A stretch of 49,186 nucleotides of DNA from Candidatus Oscillibacter pullicola (lineage in GTDB: Bacteria; Bacillota; Clostridia; Oscillospirales; Oscillospiraceae), in assembly GCA_019118935.1 (NCBI GenBank), contig DWXY01000070.1:1-49186 (forward strand), written 5' to 3'. Below are positions 8,368-16,033 of the stretch, one piece after another. The position numbers were made by a program, and so were the translations under genes. A model generated the notes under the pieces. It was not told the origin of the DNA. It did no database searches and saw only the letters and a program-made list of their open reading frames with translations. The number at the start of each line of letters is the position of its first letter. Position 1 is the first letter of the stretch.

Positions 8368-9168
8368 ATGGACAGGCCGGAACGGAAGGTGCTGTGGCTC
8401 CCGGCGGCGGAGATCCGCCCCAATCCCATGCAGCCCCGGCGGACCTTTGAGGAGACGGGGCTCCGGGAGCTGGCGGAATCCATCCGCCGCCACGGCATCC
8501 TCCAGCCCCTGACGGTGCGCCGGACCGCGGCGGGCTGGGAGCTGGTGGCGGGGGAGCGGCGGCTGCGGGCCGCCGTGCTGGCGGGGCTGGAGACCGTCCC
8601 CTGCCTGGAGGCGGAGGTGGACGGCCGGGCCTCGGCCCTGCTGGCCCTGGTGGAGAACTTGCAGCGCAAGGACCTGCATTACCTGGAGGAGGCGGAGGCC
8701 ATCGCCGCCTTTCTCCACCAGACGGGCATGACCCAGGAGGCGGTGGCGGCCCAGCTGGGCATGTCTCCCTCGGCTCTGGCCAACAAGCTGCGGCTGCTGC
8801 GGCTGTCCCCGGCCTGCCGGGCGCTGCTGGTGGAGCACGGCCTGACGGAGCGCCACGCCCGCTGCCTGCTGCGGCTGGAGGATGAGGGCGAGCGGCTGAC
8901 GGCCCTGCGCCAGGCGGCGGCGAAGCACTGGAACGTGGCCCAGACGGAGCAGTATGTGGAGCGGCGGCTGGCAGCCCTCCAGACCGCGCCGCCCGCAGGA
9001 CGGCGGACGTACATCATCAAGGACGTGCGATTGTTTTTGAACAGCGTGGACCGGGGGCTGCGGCTGATCCGGGACGCGGGCGTGGACGCCCGGACGGAGC
9101 GGGAGGAGACGGAGGACGAGATTGTTTTGACGCTCCGCATTCCGAAACAGCGGCGGAAAGAGGCCTGA
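8368..9168 (+). CDS. ParB/Noc/Spo0J-family DNA-binding protein
   Basis: 266 residues. The N-terminal CTP-binding ParB domain shows EIRPNPMQPRRTF, LAESIRRHGILQPLTVR and the GERRLRAAVLAGL (GxRR) motif; then VENLQRKDLHYLEEAEAI and a helix-turn-helix (TQEAVAAQLGMSPSALANKLRLLRL) that would bind a parS-like site; a short C-terminal dimerisation region follows. Such proteins load on parS and slide as CTP clamps to organise the chromosome (Spo0J) or block septation (Noc). No parA, gidB or mnmG neighbours and no obvious parS palindrome are in the window, so I cannot choose between Spo0J, Noc or an accessory paralog. The N terminus lacks the amphipathic membrane helix typical of Noc. Start has an AAGGAGG site. 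Confidence 0.88.
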   Translation: MDRPERKVLWLPAAEIRPNPMQPRRTFEETGLRELAESIRRHGILQPLTVRRTAAGWELVAGERRLRAAVLAGLETVPCLEAEVDGRASALLALVENLQRKDLHYLEEAEAIAAFLHQTGMTQEAVAAQLGMSPSALANKLRLLRLSPACRALLVEHGLTERHARCLLRLEDEGERLTALRQAAAKHWNVAQTEQYVERRLAALQTAPPAGRRTYIIKDVRLFLNSVDRGLRLIRDAGVDARTEREETEDEIVLTLRIPKQRRKEA

Positions 9169-9295
9169 AACTTCTGATTGTTACGGGATTGTAATCCATT
9201 TTCCAGAAAAAACGTGCTAAAATAAAAGCCTGAACGCATAAGCTAGGACAGCACGGCTTGTCTGGGCGATCCGACAGAACAACAGGAGGGGCTTC

Positions 9296-11194
9296 ATGGA
9301 ACCGAATACGAACGAAGCCACCGCGCCGAAGCGGCTGAAAACCGGCGGCAAAAAGCCACTGGTCATCATAGGGGTCATTGTGGCGGTACTCGCTGCCGCC
9401 TACGTGGCTTTGTGTGCTTATGCCAATTCGCTGGATACCTTCTACCCAAACACCACCATCAACGGCGTGGACGTGGCGGGGCTTACGCCGGAGCAGGCGG
9501 CGGAGCGGCTGCGGCAGGAAGTTCCGGCGGAGACGGTGGAGTTCTATCTGCTGTTGACCGACGAGACCGGGAACGGCGAATCCGTGCCTGAAGAGGTCAC
9601 GCTGTACGAAGAGACCCCTGCCGCTGTATGCACCTACCAGGAGCTGGGCGTTACGGAGAACCTGGACTATGAGACCAGTGCCCAGTTCGCCTTTGACACA
9701 ACCCAGGGCCGGAGCAACTTTTTAGCAAAGGGTTGGGAGTATCTTGCCTGTCTAATCGGAGCTGACGGCCGCCTAGGCGTTGTGCTGGAGCCGGAGGAGG
9801 CTGTTTTCCAGGCAAAGATGAAGGAGCTCAGTGAACAGTTCTCTCGGGAGGTCCAGGATGCCTCCTATGAGGTGACGGAGAACGCAATTCAAATTACGAA
9901 AGCTCGGAACGGGCTGTCCGTGTCTGCCGCCGGCCTGACAGAAAGTGTACAAGCAAGATGGAATGGCACCGGTGACGGCGAAGCGGTCAGCATCCAGGTG
10001 GACAGCGTCCAGATCCTCCCAGCCCAGACCCTCACCGCCCAGGAGATCTACGACGACTGCTCCGGCGTGGTGAAGAACGCCTCCTATGACAAGGAGACCG
10101 GCGCCATCGTGCCGGAGGAGGCCGGAGCGGACTTCGACGTGGACGAGGCCCAGCGGCTGCTGGACGCGGCGGAGCCCGGCGAGACCGTCACCGTCCCCGC
10201 CCAGGTGGAGCTGCCCGCCGTCACGGCGGAGGAGCTGGAGCAGGTGCTGTTCCGGGACGTGCTGGGCGAGGCCCGCACCCATGTGGGCGGCACCTCCGCC
10301 CGCCGGTCCAATGTGAAGCTGTCCGCCGCATCCATCAACGAATATGTGATGAACAGCGGCGATGTGTTCTCCTACAATGACGTGGTGGGCCAGCGGACCG
10401 CCGCCCGGGGCTATCAGGCGGCCCCCGCCTATGTCCAGGGGGAGACGGTGGACGAGATCGGCGGCGGCATCTGCCAGACCTCCTCCACGCTGTACCTGGC
10501 CTGCCTGCGGTCCAACCTGGAGATCACGGAGCGGTACGCCCACCGCTACGTCCCCGCCTACATCACCGCGGGCATGGACGCCACGGTGTCCTGGGGCGGG
10601 CCGGACTACAAGTTCACCAACAACTCCCTGTACCCCATCAAGATCGTCACCATCTATGAGAACAACTACCTGACCGTCCGGATCCTGGGCACCAACGTGG
10701 ACGGCACCAGCGTGAAGATGACCAACGAGCACCTCTCCACCACGCCCTATGAGACGGTGTACGAAGATGACCCCACCCTGGCGCCGGGCACGGAGCAGGT
10801 GAAGACCACCCCCTACACTGGATACAAGTACCGGACCTACCGCAACGTCTATGACGCGGACGGCAAGCTGATCTCCTCCACCTACGAGGCCACCAGCGAC
10901 TACAAATCCCGCAACAAGGTGATCCTGCGGGGCCCCGCGGTGGAGCCCGCCGGCGGCGGTGCCCAGATCCCAACGGACACCACTGATCCCACCACGCCCA
11001 CAGAGCCCACGGAGCCCCAGGACCCCAGCGTCCCCACGGAACCCGCGGAGCCCGGCGCGCCTGACGGCGGCTGGACCATCCAGACGCCGGAGCAGGGCGG
11101 ACAGCAGACATCGGAAGGGCAGACCGGCACCGGGACCACTGGGGAGTCCGGACTTCCCACGGACGTCCTGCCCCAGGACGAACCCTTTGTGTGA
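9296..11194 (+). CDS. VanW-domain peptidoglycan-binding-like exported protein
   Basis: 632 residues. A single N-terminal membrane anchor (about residues 22-44) follows a Lys-rich cytoplasmic tip. Residues about 50-300 resemble the repeated PG_binding_4-type modules (INGVDVAGLTPEQAAERL), and residues about 322-455 are the VanW domain (GGTSARRSNVKLSAASIN, NSGDVFSYNDVVGQRTAARGY, GGGICQTSSTLYLACLRSNLEITERYAHRYV). After a short beta-rich segment the C terminus (from about 555) is a low-complexity Pro/Thr/Gly tail, likely wall-spanning. VanW proteins are widespread in clostridia; their function is unknown despite the association with vancomycin-resistance loci. Codon choice in roughly the first 240 codons is less G/C-biased than in the rest, as if the gene were a mosaic. 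A terminator follows. Confidence 0.9.
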   Translation: MEPNTNEATAPKRLKTGGKKPLVIIGVIVAVLAAAYVALCAYANSLDTFYPNTTINGVDVAGLTPEQAAERLRQEVPAETVEFYLLLTDETGNGESVPEEVTLYEETPAAVCTYQELGVTENLDYETSAQFAFDTTQGRSNFLAKGWEYLACLIGADGRLGVVLEPEEAVFQAKMKELSEQFSREVQDASYEVTENAIQITKARNGLSVSAAGLTESVQARWNGTGDGEAVSIQVDSVQILPAQTLTAQEIYDDCSGVVKNASYDKETGAIVPEEAGADFDVDEAQRLLDAAEPGETVTVPAQVELPAVTAEELEQVLFRDVLGEARTHVGGTSARRSNVKLSAASINEYVMNSGDVFSYNDVVGQRTAARGYQAAPAYVQGETVDEIGGGICQTSSTLYLACLRSNLEITERYAHRYVPAYITAGMDATVSWGGPDYKFTNNSLYPIKIVTIYENNYLTVRILGTNVDGTSVKMTNEHLSTTPYETVYEDDPTLAPGTEQVKTTPYTGYKYRTYRNVYDADGKLISSTYEATSDYKSRNKVILRGPAVEPAGGGAQIPTDTTDPTTPTEPTEPQDPSVPTEPAEPGAPDGGWTIQTPEQGGQQTSEGQTGTGTTGESGLPTDVLPQDEPFV

Positions 11195-11227
11195 CCGCCA
11201 GGGGAATTCTGTCACCATTTGCAGAAA

Positions 11228-11260
11228 GAGGCAGCCGGAAATCCGGCTGCCTCTTCGTCT
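11228..11260 (+). terminator. Intrinsic terminator after the VanW gene
   Basis: An 11-bp stem (11228-11238 with 11243-11253) followed by TTCGTCTTTTT. The stop codon of the VanW gene is about 33 bases upstream. Confidence 0.85.
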
Positions 11261-11313
11261 TTTTCCGCCCGTCGCATATACTAGCCCTATCTGACGCGGG
11301 CGGGAGGACGGCC

Positions 11314-11973
11314 ATGGAAAAACATGCCTTTCATGTCTGGCGGTACGGGGCGCCGCTGCTGGTGCTGGCGGCGGGAGCCGCTGCCCTCTGGCCGTTCCGC
11401 CACCAGCTGACGGCGGAGGCCATCGCCGCCTTTTCCCCCAGGCAGACGCTTCTGGCGGCGTCGTTCCTGGTGGGGCTGTACGCCCTCAAGAGCCTCTCCG
11501 TCTGCTTTCCCATGTCTGCCCTCACGGCGGCGGGGGGACTGCTGTTCCCGTTCCCCCTGGCGCTGGCGGTGAACCTCTGCGGGACCGGGTTGGCCCAGAC
11601 CATCCCCTTTTTCCTGGGGCGGCGGGAGCAGGGGGGACTGGAGGCCCTGGCGGAGCGGATTCCCCGGGTGGCGGGCGTCTGCCGGGCCCAGGCGGAGAAC
11701 CCGTGGCTGTCCGTCTTTCTGCTGCGGCTGGCGGGGGCATCGCCGGGGGACGTGGTGAGTCTCTATCTGGGGGCCTCCGGCACGCCCTACGGCACGTATC
11801 TCTCCGCCGGGCTGCTGGGGGGCCTGCCCCGGATTGCCTGCGCCACCGTGCTGGGCGGCGCGCTGTGGCAGCCGGGGAGCGGGCGCTTCTGGCTGTCCCT
11901 GGCGGCGGGCGGGGCGCTGACGGCCCTCTCCGGCGTCATATGGCTTCTGTGGCGGCGCCGCAGGAGAGCCTGA
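11314..11973 (+). CDS. TVP38/TMEM64 (VTT/DedA-like) membrane protein
   Basis: 219 residues with about five to six membrane segments. The PMSALTAAGGLLFPFPLALAVNLCGTGLAQTIPFFLGRRE segment is the conserved VTT-domain core (F/P-x-x-G-x-x-F-G type, followed by a G-x-x-x-G and an R in the re-entrant loop), and NPWLSVFLLRLAGASPGDVVSLYLGASG matches its second half. DedA/VTT proteins are thought to move lipids between membrane leaflets. The ATG at 11314 was chosen for GGGAGG seven bases upstream and because the longer frame would begin inside the preceding terminator. A weak TATACT lies at 11277-11282. The exact substrate is unknown. Confidence 0.82.
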   Translation: MEKHAFHVWRYGAPLLVLAAGAAALWPFRHQLTAEAIAAFSPRQTLLAASFLVGLYALKSLSVCFPMSALTAAGGLLFPFPLALAVNLCGTGLAQTIPFFLGRREQGGLEALAERIPRVAGVCRAQAENPWLSVFLLRLAGASPGDVVSLYLGASGTPYGTYLSAGLLGGLPRIACATVLGGALWQPGSGRFWLSLAAGGALTALSGVIWLLWRRRRRA

Positions 11974-11981
11974 AGCGGCGG

Positions 11982-12010
11982 TTGCTTTTTTCTGCCAAAC
12001 CGTGTACACT
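11982..12010 (+). promoter_or_regulatory. Promoter upstream of the acyltransferase gene
   Basis: TTGCTT (11982-11987), 17-base spacer, TACACT (12005-12010), placed directly after the VTT stop codon. It would give a 5' leader of about 35 bases. Confidence 0.65.
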
Positions 12011-12052
12011 GTTGTCGGAAAGTTCGATCTGTCCAATGAGGGAGATGGTCAG

Positions 12053-13114
12053 ATGCAGACGCTGACACAGCGCCGCAGCGTGCCGGTGGACGCGGCCAAG
12101 ACGGCGGCGATCTTCGGCACGCTGCTGATCCACGCCTCCGCCGCCGGGGGCTTTGCCGGGGCGCCGGGGTCCTTCGGGTGGACGTCCGCCCTGTTCTGGA
12201 ACTGCCTGCTGCGCAGCGCGGTGCCGGTGTTCTTCCTGTGCAGCGGCGCGCTGCTGCTGCCGCCGGAGAAGGAGGTCACCGTCCGGCGGGTGTGGACGAA
12301 GTACATCCCCCGCATCCTGGCGGCCCTGTTTTTCTGGGCCGCGGCCTATGAGGGCGTGGAGCTGCTGCGGGGCTGGCGCGCCGCGGGCGTGCTGGAGCTG
12401 GCGGCCCTCCGGCAGGCGGTGGTGAATCTGGTGCTGTTCCATCACAAGAACCATCTCTATTACCTCCACATCATCCTGCTGGTGTACGCGGTGCTGCCCC
12501 TGGCCCGCCGCCTTGTGGCGGCGGCGGACCGGCGGCTGCTGGCCTATGGGCTGGGGATCTGGTTCGTGCTGGGGTGTCTGGCCCCCACGCTGAAGTTCTT
12601 CCCGCCCCTGTCCCTCATTGGCGGCATCCCTGCCCAGTACCCCATCAATCTGACCTGGGGCGCCGTGGGCTACGGCGTGCTGGGCTATGTCCTGACCCGG
12701 GAGGCGCCCCGCCACAGGCCCCGGACCTTCGTCTGGCTGTACATAGCCGGAACGGCGCTGACCTTCGGCCTGACGCTGGCGGCCTCCCTCAAAACCGGGG
12801 GGCTGTATCAGGTGTTCCTCCAGGGGAATTCCCCCGGCGTCTGTCTGCAGGCGGCGGGACTGTACGGCTTCTGCGTCTCCCGGTGGCAGGACCGGGACCG
12901 CTGGCCCGTGGCGGAGACCGTTTCCAAGGCGTCCTTCTGCATCTACTTAACGCACCTGTTCTTCCTGGACTTCCTGGCGGGCAGGGGCCTCTCCGCCGGG
13001 ACGCTGCCGCCCGTCTGGGGCGTGCCGGTGCTGGTGGCCGCGGCCTTCGGGGGCGGCTTTCTGGTGTGGCTGGTCCTCCGGCGGGTGCCGGTGGTGAAAA
13101 CCTATCTGATTTGA
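12053..13114 (+). CDS. Acyltransferase family 3 membrane protein (surface glycan O-acylation type)
   Basis: 353 residues with about ten membrane segments. The N-terminal pattern RRSVPVDAAKTAAIFGTLLIHAS has the conserved Arg and the His of the first helix characteristic of the acyltransferase-3/OafA family, followed by SAVPVFFLCSGALLL. These integral enzymes move acetyl or succinyl groups onto extracellular glycans or lipids. No SGNH partner domain is fused. The ATG at 12053 (GAGGGAGATGG upstream) is preferred over an upstream in-frame ATG lying almost at the predicted transcription start. lspA follows by 10 bases and may be co-transcribed. The acceptor molecule is unknown. Confidence 0.85.
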   Translation: MQTLTQRRSVPVDAAKTAAIFGTLLIHASAAGGFAGAPGSFGWTSALFWNCLLRSAVPVFFLCSGALLLPPEKEVTVRRVWTKYIPRILAALFFWAAAYEGVELLRGWRAAGVLELAALRQAVVNLVLFHHKNHLYYLHIILLVYAVLPLARRLVAAADRRLLAYGLGIWFVLGCLAPTLKFFPPLSLIGGIPAQYPINLTWGAVGYGVLGYVLTREAPRHRPRTFVWLYIAGTALTFGLTLAASLKTGGLYQVFLQGNSPGVCLQAAGLYGFCVSRWQDRDRWPVAETVSKASFCIYLTHLFFLDFLAGRGLSAGTLPPVWGVPVLVAAAFGGGFLVWLVLRRVPVVKTYLI

Positions 13115-13124
13115 GGAGAAAACT

Positions 13125-13631
13125 ATGCTGTATGCCCTTTGCGCCGCGCTGTCCCTGGCCCTGCTGGGCCTGGACCAGTGGGTGAAGCACTATGTCACCG
13201 TCAACATTCCCCTGGGCGAGGCCCAGCCCTTTCTGCCCGGGCTGGTAGAGCTGCGGACCGTCCACAACTACGGGGCGGCCTGGTCCAGCTTCTCCGGTAT
13301 GCGGTGGCTGCTGGTGGCGGTCACCTCCGTCATTGTGATCGCGGTGGCGGCGGTCCTGATCCGCCGGGTCGTCCGGCACCCCCTGGGGGTCGCGGCGGGA
13401 TTCCTGATCCTGTCCGGCGGCGTGGGGAACATCATCGACCGGGTGCGGCTGGGCTATGTGGTGGACATGTTCCACCTGGAGTTCTGGCCCTCCTATCCGG
13501 TGTTCAACGTGGCGGACATCTGCGTGGTGTGCGGCGCCGTGCTGGGAGCCGTCTACTACTTGTGGTTCTATGAGAAATACGACAGGAAGGGCGGAGACCA
13601 TGGAGACGCGGACGCTCCAAGTGAATCCTGA
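13125..13631 (+). CDS. lspA: Lipoprotein signal peptidase LspA
   Basis: 168 residues, four membrane helices. LspA is the aspartyl protease that removes the signal peptide from diacylglyceryl-modified prolipoproteins at the membrane surface. The family blocks are visible: DQWVKHYV (residue about 17), VHNYGAAWSSF (N-x-G-A-x-F type), the GNIIDRVRLGYVVDMF catalytic segment and FNVADICVVCG, which holds the second catalytic Asp. A hydrophilic tail follows. It overlaps the start of rluD by 32 bases, the classic lspA-rluD pair of Firmicutes. Confidence 0.96.
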   Translation: MLYALCAALSLALLGLDQWVKHYVTVNIPLGEAQPFLPGLVELRTVHNYGAAWSSFSGMRWLLVAVTSVIVIAVAAVLIRRVVRHPLGVAAGFLILSGGVGNIIDRVRLGYVVDMFHLEFWPSYPVFNVADICVVCGAVLGAVYYLWFYEKYDRKGGDHGDADAPSES

Positions 13632-14517
13632 GGACGCCGGCGGGCGGCTGGACGCCTGGCTGGCCGGGCAGCTGCCGGACGTGACCCGCTCCGCCGCCGC
13701 CCGGCTGTGCGAGGAGGGGCGGGTCACCCTGGCGGGAAAGCCCCTGGCGAAAAACTACCGCCTGGGCGGGGGAGAGGCCGTGTCCGTCACCCTGCCGGAT
13801 CCGGAACCGGTGGACGTGGCGCCCCAGGACATCCCCCTGGATGTGGTGTACGAGGACGCCGACGTGATCGTGGTGAACAAGCCCAAGGGGCTGGTGGTCC
13901 ACCCGGCACCCGGCCACCCGGATGGCACGCTGGTGAACGCCCTGCTCCACCACTGCGGGGACTCCCTCTCCGGCATCGGCGGGGAGCTGCGGCCCGGCAT
14001 CGTCCACCGGATCGACCGGGACACCTCCGGCCTCATCATCGCGGCGAAAAACGACTTCGCCCACCAGAAACTGGCAGCCCAGCTCCAGGACCACACCCTG
14101 GCCCGGATCTACCGGTGCATCGTGATCGGGAATCTCCGGGAGGACAGCGGCACCGTGGACGCCCCCATCGGCCGCCACCCGGCGGACCGGAAGAAGATGG
14201 CGGTGGTGGCGGGCGGCCGGAGCGCGGTGACCCACTGGTCCGTGCTGGAGCGGTTCCCCGGCTATACCTATGTGGAGTGCCGACTGGAGACCGGGCGCAC
14301 CCACCAGATCCGGGTCCACATGGCGCACATCGGCCACCCCATTCTGGGGGACACGGTGTACGGGGCGAAAAAGCCCGTGCCGGGTCTCCAGGGCCAGTGC
14401 CTCCACGCGGTGGGGCTGCGGTTCCTCCACCCCCGGACCGGGGAGCTGGTGGAGCTGTGGTGCGACCTGCCGGAGGAGTTCCAGACCCAGCTGCGGAAGC
14501 TGGAGAACCGAGGATAG
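13600..14517 (+). CDS. RluD-type 23S rRNA pseudouridine synthase
   Basis: 305 residues. An N-terminal S4-like RNA-binding domain (RLDAWLAGQLPDVTRSAAARLCEEGRV) is followed by the RluA-family catalytic domain: DVIVVNKPKGLVVHPAPGHPDGTLVNAL, the catalytic HRIDRDTSGLI (Asp in R-x-D-R-D), and the GRTHQIRVHM motif. It isomerises uridine in structured RNA, probably in 23S rRNA; the exact target within the RluD/RluC/YlyB group cannot be assigned. The gene starts inside the 3' end of lspA, with GGAG in GGGCGGAGACC before the ATG, so the two are translationally linked. Confidence 0.92.
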   Translation: METRTLQVNPEDAGGRLDAWLAGQLPDVTRSAAARLCEEGRVTLAGKPLAKNYRLGGGEAVSVTLPDPEPVDVAPQDIPLDVVYEDADVIVVNKPKGLVVHPAPGHPDGTLVNALLHHCGDSLSGIGGELRPGIVHRIDRDTSGLIIAAKNDFAHQKLAAQLQDHTLARIYRCIVIGNLREDSGTVDAPIGRHPADRKKMAVVAGGRSAVTHWSVLERFPGYTYVECRLETGRTHQIRVHMAHIGHPILGDTVYGAKKPVPGLQGQCLHAVGLRFLHPRTGELVELWCDLPEEFQTQLRKLENRG

Positions 14518-14535
14518 AACAACGCCGGGCCGCTC

Positions 14536-14793
14536 TCAGCGGTCCGGCGCGTTTGCACCCGGCAGCCGGGTGTCCGGCGGGTCCTGGTCCGGGGTGCGGG
14601 GGATCCACAGGGGGCAGGACTGATCCTCCCGCCGGTCCTTCATGCGGGGATGGGCGCAGTGGCCCAGGCTCAGGGGCAGAAAGCACCCGTTGGGGGCGTT
14701 CCGGGCCTGCCGCCCGTCCCGCCAGATGTAGTGCCGGGTAAAGTGGCCGCAGGAGCCGCAGTACACGTCATCCCGCCGTTCATAAACGGACAT
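14536..14793 (-). CDS. Small cysteine-rich (zinc-ribbon-like) hypothetical protein
   Basis: 85 residues if started at 14793, where GAGGTG lies six bases upstream (longer starts at 14799 or 14823 would put the ribosome site inside the gene). The N-terminal half has YCGSCGHFTRHYI, a C-x2-C knuckle, then GCFLPLSLGHCAHPRMKDRREDQSCPLW with more Cys and His in spacing compatible with a second zinc site. The C-terminal tail is Pro/Asp-rich and looks disordered. I do not recognise a named family. It converges with rluD (18-base gap) and is divergent from an XRE regulator. Small zinc-ribbon proteins of this kind are often nucleic-acid-binding, but that is only a possibility. Confidence 0.7.
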   Translation of the reverse strand: MSVYERRDDVYCGSCGHFTRHYIWRDGRQARNAPNGCFLPLSLGHCAHPRMKDRREDQSCPLWIPRTPDQDPPDTRLPGANAPDR

Positions 14794-14843
14794 ATTCATC
14801 ACCTCGGGGGCATTGTAACACATCTCATTTCACAAGATGCGAT

Positions 14844-14923
14844 TTTATCGGTAACACCGATAAAAAATTTCGTATGCGTGTTACGACGAAAGTTTTTGCC
14901 CGCTGCCCGGCTTGGTGTATACT
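14844..14923 (+). promoter_or_regulatory. Operator and promoter in front of the XRE gene
   Basis: A perfect 9-bp inverted repeat TTTATCGGT-AAC-ACCGATAAA at 14844-14864 and a second short one, TCGTA ... TACGA, at 14870-14888 lie before TTTGCC (14895-14900), 17 bases, TATACT (14918-14923). The palindrome between two divergent genes is a candidate binding site for the XRE protein. The predicted transcript start is only about 12 bases before the XRE start codon. Confidence 0.55.
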
Positions 14924-14941
14924 TGCCATGAGGGGATGAGC

Positions 14942-15145
14942 ATGAGACTGGAGGGGCTTCAAATGCTCCGAGAAGAACGGGGGTGGAAACAGAGCGACAT
15001 GGCCCGGCGGCTTTGGGTGAGCCAGAGCACCTACTCCGGGTATGAGACCGGCAAGATCCAAGTGCCGGTAGATACGCTGTTGAAGCTGGCCGATATTTAT
15101 GATGTCAGCATGGATTATTTAATGGGCCGCACAGACAAGCGGTAG
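14942..15145 (+). CDS. XRE-family helix-turn-helix regulator
   Basis: 67 residues, essentially only a Cro/CI-type helix-turn-helix: LQMLREERGWKQSDMARRLWVSQSTYSGYETGKIQVPVDTLLKLADIYDVSMDYLMGRTDKR. The DYLMGR ending is typical of short clostridial regulators. The start at 14942 is preferred because GAGGGG lies six bases upstream; the ATG at 14936 would abut it. It probably represses its own promoter and the divergent cysteine-rich gene through the 14844-14864 palindrome (inference). A HAD phosphatase gene follows by 12 bases. Confidence 0.88.
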   Translation: MRLEGLQMLREERGWKQSDMARRLWVSQSTYSGYETGKIQVPVDTLLKLADIYDVSMDYLMGRTDKR

Positions 15146-15157
15146 AAGGGGGCACCC

Positions 15158-15862
15158 ATGTTCACAGCCATTCTCTGGGACTACGACGGCACCCTGGCCA
15201 ACACGCCGGTGAAGAACATCGCCGTCACCAGGGCCGTCCTGCGCCGCCTGGACCCGGCCCTGCTGGACCCGCTGCCGGAGGCGCTTTCCTCCCTGGCCGC
15301 CTATCAGGCCGCCAACTACCGCTGGCGCAACTGGCGGGAGCTGTACCAGTACGCCCTGCACGTCCCGGCGGACCGGCTGGACGAGGCCGGCGCCCTGTGG
15401 GGCCCCTGCCAGCTGGCGGACCGGACCCTGCCGCCCCTCTTCGGCGGGCTTTTGGAGGTTCTGCCCCGTCTGGCCGCCCTGGCCCCCATGGGCATCTGCT
15501 CCCAGAACGACAGCGGCAACATCCGCGCCGCCCTGGCCGCCCACGGCGCGGCGGACTGCTTTGCCGCCGTGGTGGGCCACGCCGACGTGGACTTTGCCCA
15601 TCAGAAGCCGGACCCCGCCGCCTTCCTGGCCTGCCTGGACCGGCTGGGGCTCCGGGAGGGGCGCTTTGCCTACATCGGGGACCACGCCGGGGACATCGCA
15701 TTCGGCCGCAATGCCCAGGCGGCCCTGCGGGCCATGGGCCGGGCGGCGGAGGTGGTCTGCGTGGCCGCCGCCTGGGGCGGCGCCCCGCCGGCGGATCTCG
15801 CGGGGGCGGACGCCGTGGCCGCCCGCCCGGCGGACCTGCCGGACCTGCTGGCAGACCTGTGA
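15158..15862 (+). CDS. HAD-superfamily phosphatase (phosphoglycolate phosphatase-like)
   Basis: 234 residues. Motif I LWDYDGTLANT carries the nucleophile and acid/base Asp; a helical cap follows; motif II is the ICSQND segment, motif III the Lys in HQKPDP, and motif IV YIGDHAGDI. This is the subfamily I HAD fold, close to Gph/PGPase-like enzymes that hydrolyse small phosphate esters. The substrate is not determinable. It lies 12 bases after the XRE gene and is closed by a very strong hairpin, so the two likely form a small operon. Confidence 0.85.
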   Translation: MFTAILWDYDGTLANTPVKNIAVTRAVLRRLDPALLDPLPEALSSLAAYQAANYRWRNWRELYQYALHVPADRLDEAGALWGPCQLADRTLPPLFGGLLEVLPRLAALAPMGICSQNDSGNIRAALAAHGAADCFAAVVGHADVDFAHQKPDPAAFLACLDRLGLREGRFAYIGDHAGDIAFGRNAQAALRAMGRAAEVVCVAAAWGGAPPADLAGADAVAARPADLPDLLADL

Positions 15863-15867
15863 CACAA

Positions 15868-15904
15868 CAGCGGCCCCGCCGGGAAGCTCCCGGCGGGGCC
15901 GCTG
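15868..15904 (+). terminator. Strong hairpin after the HAD gene
   Basis: A 17-bp uninterrupted stem (15868-15884 with 15888-15904, loop AGC) directly after the stop codon. Only CGCTTT follows, so the U-tract is weak, but position and stability suit a terminator. Confidence 0.75.
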
Positions 15905-15968
15905 CGCTTTCCCAAAAGCCTCGCAGAGTTTGCGGCGTGGCCGCCGTCTGCCTGCCGGAGGTTTCTGC

Positions 15969-15997
15969 TTGTGCTTTGTTTCCTGGTGTGCTATGAT
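15969..15997 (+). promoter_or_regulatory. miaB promoter
   Basis: TTGTGC (15969-15974), 17-base spacer, TATGAT (15992-15997) with a TG one base before the -10 box (extended -10). It decides the miaB start: the ATG at 15971 lies upstream of transcription start and cannot be used. Confidence 0.75.
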
Positions 15998-16033
15998 ATT
16001 TTAGTTAAAGTATCTGCATTTGGAGGAACTGAT

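Noticed and set aside
15971-16033. Longer N-terminus of MiaB from the ATG at 15971
   Set aside because: That ATG lies within the promoter spacer (TTGTGC-N17-TATGAT); the TTG at 16034 has the ribosome site.
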